The notes beneath the pieces were generated by a model. That model saw nothing but the letters and a program-made list of their open reading frames with translations, was not told the origin of the DNA and ran no database searches. DNA of 8,844 nt from Alphaproteobacteria bacterium (GTDB lineage Bacteria > Pseudomonadota > Alphaproteobacteria > Rs-D84). Shown here one piece after another: positions 1-5,492 of this stretch. Every line of letters starts with the position of its first letter. Position 1 is the stretch's first letter. The stretch spans positions 1-8,844 of the forward strand of contig WQVP01000011.1 in assembly GCA_009785765.1 (NCBI GenBank), given 5' to 3'. A program made the translations under genes and the position numbers.

Positions 1-300
1 AAAAGATGACATAGACGAATCCACAAGCAAGTCATCATGATTTATATGATTGCGGCAAAGCACATCAAATATATTTTCATCAGTTATAATATCCGAAAGG
101 GAGCGTCCCGTTTTTTTGCAAAGATTCACCGTCATAGATGCAAGAGCATGCGCACAGCAAAGTGATTTGCCGCCACCGGACGCATAAACAACACGCGCAA
201 AGCGATATAATGTAATTTGTGCATCATTATGATTTTCAAAAAGCGTTAATTGAACAGGCTCTCTTTTTTTATCTTTTGCATATATCAATTGTGATTGCAT
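1..300 (-). CDS. Partial P-loop-like protein with clamp-binding motif, possibly Hda-like DnaA regulator (5' part only)
   Basis: The minus strand is open from an ATG at 300 down to the window edge, giving the first 100 residues; the 3' part lies outside the window. The start is supported by a ribosome site six nt upstream. Visible features are QLTLF at residues 17-21, which fits the beta sliding-clamp binding consensus QLxLF, and ASGGGKS at 40-46, a glycine-rich loop that lacks the first glycine of a canonical Walker A motif. DDLLVDSS at about 89-96 could be a Walker B-like strand. A clamp motif near the N-terminus followed by a degenerate P-loop and a DxLLxD strand is the order seen in Hda, the AAA+ protein that acts with the clamp to inactivate DnaA-ATP. 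The clamp motif to P-loop spacing is shorter than in E. coli Hda. The open frame is well supported; the Hda assignment is an inference. Another clamp-associated ATPase remains possible. Confidence 0.6.
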   Translation of the reverse strand, partial: MQSQLIYAKDKKREPVQLTLFENHNDAQITLYRFARVVYASGGGKSLCCAHALASMTVNLCKKTGRSLSDIITDENIFDVLCRNHINHDDLLVDSSMSSF

Positions 301-306
301 TGGATT

Positions 307-313
307 CTCCCTT
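307..313 (-). promoter_or_regulatory. Ribosome binding site of the minus-strand P-loop-like gene
   Basis: Read on the minus strand this is AAGGGAG, placed six nt before the ATG at 300. It fixes the start of the partial gene and contrasts with the plus-strand genes at 494, 1848 and 5493, which have no such site. Confidence 0.7.
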
Positions 314-319
314 GGATAT

Positions 320-346
320 AAAAAATCCCGCACAAATACGTGCGGG
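320..346 (-). terminator. Hairpin with U tract in the leader of the minus-strand gene (attenuator candidate 2)
   Basis: On the minus strand a perfect 7-bp stem, CCCGCAC pairing with GTGCGGG, closes a six-base loop (GTATTT). It is followed by A and six Ts. The plus-strand side has no T run, so it works as an intrinsic terminator only on the minus strand. It lies about 20 nt before the minus-strand start codon and downstream of the minus-strand promoter at 414-442, so it would control read-through into that gene rather than end a gene. Confidence 0.6.
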
Positions 347-365
347 CAAAAATCAAAGATGATAT

Positions 366-386
366 AAAAAAAGCCCCAAACGGGAC
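366..386 (-). terminator. Short hairpin with U tract in the same leader (attenuator candidate 1)
   Basis: On the minus strand GTCCC pairs with GGGGC (five pairs, one a G-U) around a GTTT loop, followed directly by seven Ts. The stem is short, so termination would be weak or conditional. It is flanked by ATCAAAG (401-407) and CTTTGAT (352-358), which are complementary and could enclose it in a longer stem. Confidence 0.4.
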
Positions 387-413
387 AAATAAATTTTCAG
401 CTTTGATAAAAAT

Positions 414-442
414 ACTATATCACAAATTAACAAAAAAATCAA
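414..442 (-). promoter_or_regulatory. Sigma70-type promoter of the minus-strand gene
   Basis: On the minus strand TTGATT (437-442) and TATAGT (414-419) are separated by exactly 17 nt. This predicts a transcript start near 407 and a leader of about 107 nt before the ATG at 300. The leader contains both hairpin-plus-U-tract elements and no AUG. Confidence 0.55.
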
Positions 443-457
443 GATAAAAATTTTTTG

Positions 458-486
458 TTGATGTGCAAAGACATTATTCCTATTAT
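458..486 (+). promoter_or_regulatory. Promoter of the outer-membrane protein gene, placed for a leaderless mRNA
   Basis: TTGATG (458-463) and TATTAT (481-486) are 17 nt apart. Transcription would start about seven nt after the -10 element, which is at the ATG at 494. There is no Shine-Dalgarno sequence before that ATG. The promoter covers the upstream in-frame TTG (455) and ATG (461), which argues against their use. The region is divergent from the minus-strand promoter at 414-442. Confidence 0.45.
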
Positions 487-493
487 TGAATTT

Positions 494-1813
494 ATGGGGA
501 AGAGATTATTTACGGTTATATTATTATCTTTGTTTGTTTGTGATTATGCGTTTGCATGCAGTTTGTCTGATGTGTCGGGTTGTCCGAACTTTATGGATTT
601 GGTAAGCGATGCAATTGCCCGTGGTGATACAAGTTTAACAATTACCAATCCGTTTGTTCGTGTTAATGTCGGAGATGCAACATCTTTTCCGGTAAGCATA
701 CAACAATATGGTGCGACTTTGACGGGCTTTATAGTTCATGGAATTGAAAGTTCTGGGCGGATGAATGCGCTCAGTCTGACGCATTATAACTCTTCATCAC
801 AGATGAACAATCTTTGGAACAGTGGTTTTGAATCAGATAATGTCTTGTTTAAAATAGTAAATGTAGAAGTTTCAAGAGGTGCTTCAGAATGGATTAATGA
901 TAATACAAGGTGGAGAAACACATATACTTTTTTTATAACAACAACAAGACGCACAGAGTACCGAATTATATTAAATGACGATCGTGGATATTTTCTGGAC
1001 GCAGTGCGACGCGTCGGCGCAAACAGAAATCTTTTGCATAAACTTGACTCTGCACAATCAATGTCGGAAATCAATAAAATAATGGCAAGGTCGGTTGTGT
1101 TTAATCCGGGCCTTATGCTTCGCCCGGTAAAATTATTATCACAATTTAAAAACAGCGTGCATGCGCCAAATGGTTTGGACGTGGGCGCATCAACCACCGG
1201 AATATTTGGCGGCGGTCTGCACGCAGGTGTGTTGTCTGGACATGCCGATAAAAAACTTGGTGCACTTCGCCTTGGGGTTTTTGTGCACGCATCAGAAATG
1301 CAATATCGCGGCATGGATAATTTTAATGCGACAGTTTTTGGCGCTGGCGTGAATGCAAAACTGGATATGGACAGATTTTATGTCTCTGGAAGACTTGGTA
1401 TAGATTATACAGAGTTTCAAACAGAATTTATTTTTTGCCCGAAAAACTTTGCCACATATAATCCAATCGGAATCTCAGGTCATGCAGAAATTATAGCTGG
1501 GTACAGATTAAATAGATTTATAACGCCAATGGTGCGTGCACATAAATTTTATGGCCGTATCTTATATGAAGAATATCAAATGGCGTCCGTCTCTTCGGGT
1601 GCCAGAGCTTCGCATAACGTCCGCACAAGTTCAAATATTGAAAAGACTTACAGCGCATATTTTTTGATGGGCACAAATTATACCCAAGGCGGGATAAGGA
1701 TAGACGCCGTTATGCCCCGTGATGATATAAGCGCCTTTGGAAGCATAAACAGGATAAGCAATTCTGTTGGAAATTTTAATAAAGTTCAAATGGGATTTCG
1801 TTATTTGTTTTAA
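494..1813 (+). CDS. Secreted outer-membrane beta-barrel protein, autotransporter-like
   Basis: A 439-residue protein. The start at 494 is chosen because it begins a clean signal peptide: GKR, then a hydrophobic stretch at residues 5-16, then AFA before Cys22. In-frame starts at 455 (TTG) and 461 (ATG) would add 13 or 11 residues before this signal and lack ribosome sites. The mature protein begins with two cysteines (22 and 30) in a small N-terminal domain of about 200 residues. From about residue 225 it shows glycine-rich, alternating polar and hydrophobic stretches typical of beta-strands. The end, QMGFRYLF, has aromatics at the last, third-last and fifth-last positions: the signature read by the BAM machinery that inserts outer-membrane barrels. 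The architecture resembles a small autotransporter or adhesin, but no specific family is recognised. No terminator is visible before hemW. The barrel type is well supported by the two termini; the function is unknown. Confidence 0.8.
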   Translation: MGKRLFTVILLSLFVCDYAFACSLSDVSGCPNFMDLVSDAIARGDTSLTITNPFVRVNVGDATSFPVSIQQYGATLTGFIVHGIESSGRMNALSLTHYNSSSQMNNLWNSGFESDNVLFKIVNVEVSRGASEWINDNTRWRNTYTFFITTTRRTEYRIILNDDRGYFLDAVRRVGANRNLLHKLDSAQSMSEINKIMARSVVFNPGLMLRPVKLLSQFKNSVHAPNGLDVGASTTGIFGGGLHAGVLSGHADKKLGALRLGVFVHASEMQYRGMDNFNATVFGAGVNAKLDMDRFYVSGRLGIDYTEFQTEFIFCPKNFATYNPIGISGHAEIIAGYRLNRFITPMVRAHKFYGRILYEEYQMASVSSGARASHNVRTSSNIEKTYSAYFLMGTNYTQGGIRIDAVMPRDDISAFGSINRISNSVGNFNKVQMGFRYLF

Positions 1814-1841
1814 TTACAATTATTAATTATTCATTTATAAT
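1814..1841 (+). promoter_or_regulatory. Likely promoter of hemW, close against the start codon
   Basis: A perfect TATAAT (1836-1841) lies six nt before the hemW ATG. A weak -35 candidate, TTACAA (1814-1819), is 16 nt upstream. There is no Shine-Dalgarno sequence in the 34-nt gap, so transcription starting at or near the ATG would give a leaderless message. The gap also contains a 14-nt sequence (1819-1832) repeated before the gene at 5493. Confidence 0.4.
1819..1832 (+). repeat. 14-nt AT-rich repeat, copy 1
   Basis: ATTATTAATTATTC, identical to 5452-5465. Both copies lie just upstream of a TATAAT element and a start codon without a ribosome site. It could be a shared promoter element or chance in AT-rich spacers. 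Confidence 0.5.
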
Positions 1842-1847
1842 ACAGTT

Positions 1848-2912
1848 ATGACAGCGCCGCATCATCTTTATATTCATGTTCCGTATTGTGCATCAAAATG
1901 CCACTATTGTGCGTTTTATTCAACAGTGTGCGCACCAGACTGGGACGTCTATGCCGATGGAATAATTAAAGATTTTGATAAATATAAAGATTTTCAAATC
2001 AAGACGATTTTCTTTGGTGGTGGTACGCCGTCGCTTATACCAACAGATGTTTTTAAAAGAATTATGGATGCAGCTTATGCGAACTTTGATGTTGCGCATG
2101 GCGCCGAAATAACCTTGGAATCAAATCCCGGTACTTTATGCGAAAAAAGGTTAAAAGAATTTATTGCGTCGGGCGTTAACCGCCTGTCCGTTGGTGTGCA
2201 ATCACTTTCGGATACAGAGTTAAAGTTTCTTGGGCGCACACATACGACGACAGATGCAATTAAATTAATACATCATGCCAAAGATGCGGGCATAACAATA
2301 TCTGCGGATTTTATTTATGGATTGCCCAGGCATGATGTTAATCATATAAAAAAACTATGCGCGGAAATAAAAAAATTAAATTTAAATCATATTTCTATGT
2401 ATGAATTAACGATTGAAGAAAATACAAAATTGGCGCATGAAAATATTGTGTTGCCGGATAATGATGTTATGGCCGATATGTATTTGGAAATAGGCCAACA
2501 TTTTAAAAGATACGAAGTTTCAAATTATGGTGCGTCTTGCATGCATAATTCAGGTATCTGGGACGGAGAGCCTTATATAGGTATCGGCGATGGTGCGCAT
2601 GGGCGGCTTTTTATAAGCGGCGAATGGTTTGATATGAATAACATTTTTATTTCCGAAAAAGACAGAGCGATTGAAAAGATTATTATGGGGATGCGAACGG
2701 CCAAAGGCGTCCTTTTGACGAATGATGTGCACAATGCGATTGATTGGGGCTATGTAAATGATAATAAAAATCTATTCATTATTACCCCCACCCAAGAGTT
2801 GCTAGGCGACAAGTCGCCAAGCCAACTCTTTCCCGCCCCGCAAGGGGGCAGACTTGCCGCAACAGATTTTTTGTTGCTTGACGATTTAACAAGTTCTATA
2901 ATCAATATATGA
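1848..2912 (+). CDS. hemW: HemW, radical SAM heme chaperone
   Basis: A 354-residue radical SAM protein of the HemW/HemN family. HemW binds heme and delivers it to respiratory enzymes; it was long annotated as an oxygen-independent coproporphyrinogen oxidase. HVPYCASKCHYCAF at residues 10-23 gives the iron-sulfur ligands Cys14, Cys18 and Cys21. GGGTPS is at 57-62, followed by ESNPG and ADFIYGLP in SAM-binding positions. RYEVSNYG, a following HN and GIGDGAH are the usual HemW landmarks before the C-terminal domain. The segment after GAHG is shorter than usual, and a 23-residue insertion interrupts the C-terminal winged-helix-like region between LFIITPT (309-315) and TDFLLLDDL (339-347); it is encoded by a GC-rich palindromic element. 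The ATG sits just behind a TATAAT box with no ribosome site. The stop overlaps the next start as ATGA. It opens a three-gene operon. The family is secure; HemW is preferred over HemN because of length and the CxxxCxxCxF form. Confidence 0.93.
   Translation: MTAPHHLYIHVPYCASKCHYCAFYSTVCAPDWDVYADGIIKDFDKYKDFQIKTIFFGGGTPSLIPTDVFKRIMDAAYANFDVAHGAEITLESNPGTLCEKRLKEFIASGVNRLSVGVQSLSDTELKFLGRTHTTTDAIKLIHHAKDAGITISADFIYGLPRHDVNHIKKLCAEIKKLNLNHISMYELTIEENTKLAHENIVLPDNDVMADMYLEIGQHFKRYEVSNYGASCMHNSGIWDGEPYIGIGDGAHGRLFISGEWFDMNNIFISEKDRAIEKIIMGMRTAKGVLLTNDVHNAIDWGYVNDNKNLFIITPTQELLGDKSPSQLFPAPQGGRLAATDFLLLDDLTSSIINI
2790..2859 (+). repeat. In-frame palindromic insertion within hemW
   Basis: A GC-rich block of about 70 nt in an AT-rich gene. 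It holds two adjacent inverted repeats. The first (2794-2830) pairs AAGAGTTG with CAACTCTT and, after a small bulge and mismatch, GGCGAC with GTCGCC. The second (2835-2849) pairs GCCCC with GGGGC. The block encodes about 23 residues, from Gln316 to Ala338, with no equivalent expected in HemW. Removing it would join LFIITPT to TDFLLLDDL and restore the usual family pattern. It behaves like the Rickettsia palindromic elements that insert in frame into genes, but membership of a known repeat family is not shown. Confidence 0.65.
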
Positions 2913-4912
2913 AGTATACAACACTAAACATTATATCATCTGCACTGCTTTGCCTTGCGATTTTTATATTTACAATTTACAAAATTACGGAGCGTCAAAA
3001 AATGTCATCAGGAATTAATTTATCATACATGGATTTAAGCATTCATCCGGGCGATGACTTTTTTGATTTTGCGACGTCCGGTTGGCGCACTGCAAACCCG
3101 ATTCCGGATGATTTTGCAGAGTTTGGAACTTTTCAAAAGCTTCGCATACAAACAAATGAACAAATACGCAATCTTGTCCAAGACATAGCACGCAGAGATC
3201 GTAATTCAAAAATTGCTGTTTTTTATAATATGGCTATGGATACAGACGCACTTAATACAGCAGGCACAGCGCCCGTGCAACCAATTATTGATAAAATTCG
3301 GGATGCGGACTGCGGTGATATGGCCGCTTTACTGGGCCAATTGCATACGTTTATTTCACCGTTTTGGGGGAACTTTGTGTCTCCTGGGATGAATGACAGT
3401 TCTGTAAATAGATTTAATCTTAACCAAGGTGGTATTGGATTACCAGAGCGTGATTTTTATTTCGCAGATGCACACGAAAATATCCGCAAAGCATATATAA
3501 AATACATAGAACGTATTATGAATCATTTTGGAATTGATGCGGATGCGGGTGCGATTTTTGAACTTGAAAAAAATCTGGCCGAAGCACATCGCACCAAAGA
3601 AATGATGAGAGACAGAACGCTTTGGAATAATGAATTTACATTTGAAGATTTCAAACGCAGATTCCCTGGACTTGATTGGGATGCTTATTTTGATGCACGT
3701 GGCCGTGTGCCCGCCGTAATAAATGTCCAGGTTCCAGATGCGCTTGACCGTGCGCTTGACATTATAAACAATACCGACATAGAAATTGTTCGTGCATATA
3801 TAAAACGTGTGCTTGCAACACGTGCGGCATCTTTTGTGGACGATGATGCGTTTGAAATTAACTTTGATTTTTTTGCCCGCACTATGTCCGGCACACCGTT
3901 GCCACGTCCCCGCTGGGAACGTGTGCTTGGGGTGATGGATTCTGCGATGGGCGAATATATCGGACGTGAATATGTTGCCCGTTATTTTCCGCCAAAAGCA
4001 AAGGCAAGAATGGAAAACCTGGTGGAATATTTGCGTGATGCATTCAGAGAGCATATCAAAGCAACAGACTGGATGGACGATGAAACAAGAACAGAGGCAT
4101 TGAAAAAACTGGACTCGTTCAGCGCAAAAATAGGGTACCCAGATAAATGGAGAGATTTTACAGATCTTGAGGTTTTACCAGATTCATATTGGAATAATTT
4201 TATGCGTGCGGCGATTTTTAATGATGCGTATGAACTTGCACGTATAGACCAACCGGTTGAGCGTGGCCGCTGGCTTATGTCGCCGCAAACTGTTAATGCG
4301 TATTATTGGTCGGCTACGAATGAAATATGTTTTCCGGCTGGAATATTACAACCTCCGTTTTTTGATATGAATGCGGACGATGCTTGGAATTTTGGGGCAA
4401 TCGGTGCCGTCATTGCGCATGAAATGACGCATGGATTTGATGACAGTGGGCGCAAATTTGATTATGACGGAAATCTTCGTGATTGGTGGACAGCCGAGTC
4501 TGCCGATGCGTTCAACGAACGTGCACAGGTTATGCGCAGGCACTTTGACGCCATAGAGGTTTTACCAGGATTATTTGCAAACGGAGAATTTTCATTGGGT
4601 GAAACACTTGCCGATTTGGGCGGCGTTGTTTTGGCTTATACAGCACTTCAAAACTTTATGAATAAAAATCCATTGCCAGACAAAGACGGGTTTACGCCCA
4701 GCCAAAGATTTTTCATAGCATGGGCAACCGTATGGGCAAATAATTCAAGAGAAGAAGAATTACGGCGCCGGGTGGCAAGCGTCCCGCACCCAAACGGCCG
4801 CTGGCGAACAAACGGAATACTACCGCATTTTGATGCTTGGTATAATGCGTTTGGAATTACATCAGAGCATAAACTTTATTTGCCAAAAGATATGCGTGCC
4901 CGCATTTGGTAA
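2909..4912 (+). CDS. M13-family zinc metallopeptidase (neprilysin/PepO type), membrane-anchored
   Basis: A 667-residue protein, close to the usual family length of about 650-700. M13 enzymes are zinc endopeptidases that cut short peptides inside a closed chamber. Zinc site: HEMTH at residues 504-508 gives ligands His504 and His508 and catalytic Glu505. GETLADLGG gives the third ligand Glu565 and the supporting Asp569. NAYYW at 463-467, followed by NEICFPAGILQPPFF, is the family substrate-binding segment. The C-terminal NGRWRTNG keeps the family pattern near the end, but the last residues (RARIW) lack the CxxW cysteine common in relatives. Residues 8-24 are hydrophobic with a lysine after them, so the enzyme is probably anchored in the inner membrane facing the periplasm. 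The start overlaps the hemW stop (ATGA) and has no ribosome site, which suggests translational coupling. An internal ATG at 3002 would drop the anchor and is less likely. Confidence 0.95.
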   Translation: MKYTTLNIISSALLCLAIFIFTIYKITERQKMSSGINLSYMDLSIHPGDDFFDFATSGWRTANPIPDDFAEFGTFQKLRIQTNEQIRNLVQDIARRDRNSKIAVFYNMAMDTDALNTAGTAPVQPIIDKIRDADCGDMAALLGQLHTFISPFWGNFVSPGMNDSSVNRFNLNQGGIGLPERDFYFADAHENIRKAYIKYIERIMNHFGIDADAGAIFELEKNLAEAHRTKEMMRDRTLWNNEFTFEDFKRRFPGLDWDAYFDARGRVPAVINVQVPDALDRALDIINNTDIEIVRAYIKRVLATRAASFVDDDAFEINFDFFARTMSGTPLPRPRWERVLGVMDSAMGEYIGREYVARYFPPKAKARMENLVEYLRDAFREHIKATDWMDDETRTEALKKLDSFSAKIGYPDKWRDFTDLEVLPDSYWNNFMRAAIFNDAYELARIDQPVERGRWLMSPQTVNAYYWSATNEICFPAGILQPPFFDMNADDAWNFGAIGAVIAHEMTHGFDDSGRKFDYDGNLRDWWTAESADAFNERAQVMRRHFDAIEVLPGLFANGEFSLGETLADLGGVVLAYTALQNFMNKNPLPDKDGFTPSQRFFIAWATVWANNSREEELRRRVASVPHPNGRWRTNGILPHFDAWYNAFGITSEHKLYLPKDMRARIW

Positions 4913-4920
4913 TCTATAAA

Positions 4921-4927
4921 AAAGGAG
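4921..4927 (+). promoter_or_regulatory. Strong ribosome binding site of ogt
   Basis: AAAGGAG, six nt before the ATG at 4934, inside the 21-nt gap after the peptidase gene. It fixes the ogt start and shows that this genome uses Shine-Dalgarno initiation inside operons. Confidence 0.8.
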
Positions 4928-4933
4928 TTTGGT

Positions 4934-5422
4934 ATGTTGAAATATGCAACACTTGAAACGCCGATTGGGATTATGACATTTATTGACCGGGGCGGAGAAA
5001 TTTGCGCTATTAACGTGGGCGATGCACCGGAATATCCAGCGACTGCTGTGCTTGGGAATACGCGTGCGCTTTCATCCGCAAAAAAACAAATGATGGAATA
5101 TTTTAAGGGTCGGCGCACTGACTTTGATTTGCCGTTAATGCCGGTCGGAACAAAATTCCAAATGAACGTCTGGCGAGAGCTATCAAAAATCCCATTTGGA
5201 AAACTGGTCTCTTATGGAGACATAGCACGGGCAATCGGATTGCCCGCTGCGCATCGTGCGGTTGGCACAGCCGTCGGCAAAAACCCAATTCCAATAATTA
5301 TTCCGTGCCACAGAGTTATCACAAGTGGTGCAAAAATTGGTGGATTCCGTTTGGGGTTGCCGATGAAGCGCCAATTATTACAGCACGAAATGCCTCTGTT
5401 TGATGGGAAAAAGTTTCAATAA
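4934..5422 (+). CDS. ogt: Methylated-DNA--protein-cysteine methyltransferase (O6-alkylguanine repair)
   Basis: A 162-residue suicide repair protein. It transfers the alkyl group from O6-methylguanine (and O4-methylthymine) in DNA to its own cysteine and is then spent. The active-site motif IPCHRV is present, with acceptor Cys125 and His126. Upstream are GTKFQMNVW, IPFGKLVSYGDIA, and the AHRAVGTAVGKNP stretch with the arginine finger region. Downstream GGFRLGL and KRQLLQHE complete the family pattern. Length matches Ogt (about 170 in E. coli); there is no AdaA zinc domain or Ada regulator part, so it is not a full Ada. It is the third gene of the hemW operon, with its own strong ribosome site, and no SOS- or Ada-type operator is visible. 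The short gap after it has an A-rich run but no terminator hairpin. The family assignment is secure. Confidence 0.96.
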   Translation: MLKYATLETPIGIMTFIDRGGEICAINVGDAPEYPATAVLGNTRALSSAKKQMMEYFKGRRTDFDLPLMPVGTKFQMNVWRELSKIPFGKLVSYGDIARAIGLPAAHRAVGTAVGKNPIPIIIPCHRVITSGAKIGGFRLGLPMKRQLLQHEMPLFDGKKFQ

Positions 5423-5451
5423 AAAAATTATAAATTTACGCTTCATTATTG

Positions 5452-5465
5452 ATTATTAATTATTC
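5452..5465 (+). repeat. 14-nt AT-rich repeat, copy 2
   Basis: ATTATTAATTATTC, identical to 1819-1832. It lies 11 nt before the TATAAT at 5477, whereas copy 1 ends 3 nt before its TATAAT. Confidence 0.5.
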
Positions 5466-5476
5466 GTCAAAAATGA

Positions 5477-5492
5477 TATAATTAAATATAAT
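5477..5492 (+). promoter_or_regulatory. Tandem TATAAT elements directly before the large cysteine-rich gene
   Basis: Two perfect TATAAT hexamers occur at 5477-5482 and 5487-5492, the second abutting the ATG at 5493. The first would place the transcript start only a few nt before, or at, the start codon. There is no Shine-Dalgarno sequence and no clear -35 at 17 nt. A leaderless or nearly leaderless message is inferred. Confidence 0.4.

Noticed and set aside
455..493. Upstream TTG (455) and ATG (461) starts for the outer-membrane protein gene
   Set aside because: They place extra charged and polar residues before a complete signal peptide that begins at 494, have no ribosome site, and lie within the likely promoter.
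548..562. Lipoprotein signal at Cys22 of the outer-membrane protein
   Set aside because: The residues before the cysteine (AFA) fit signal peptidase I and lack the lipobox leucine; the barrel C-terminus also argues against a lipoprotein.
784..1314. A 176-residue minus-strand open frame within the outer-membrane protein gene
   Set aside because: It lies wholly inside a well-supported gene, with no ribosome site or recognisable domain seen.
2835..2849. GC-rich hairpin inside hemW as a terminator
   Set aside because: It is followed by GC-rich sequence, not a T run; the TTTTTTG at 2867-2873 is too far away to act with it.
1848..2912. HemN (oxygen-independent coproporphyrinogen dehydrogenase) as the product
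   Set aside because: The length is closer to HemW than to the roughly 450-residue HemN, and the CxxxCxxCxF and GIGDGAH forms match HemW.
3440..4054. A 204-residue minus-strand open frame within the M13 peptidase gene
   Set aside because: A shadow of the peptidase coding sequence; its Cys/His/Lys-rich composition is what antisense reading of this gene would give.
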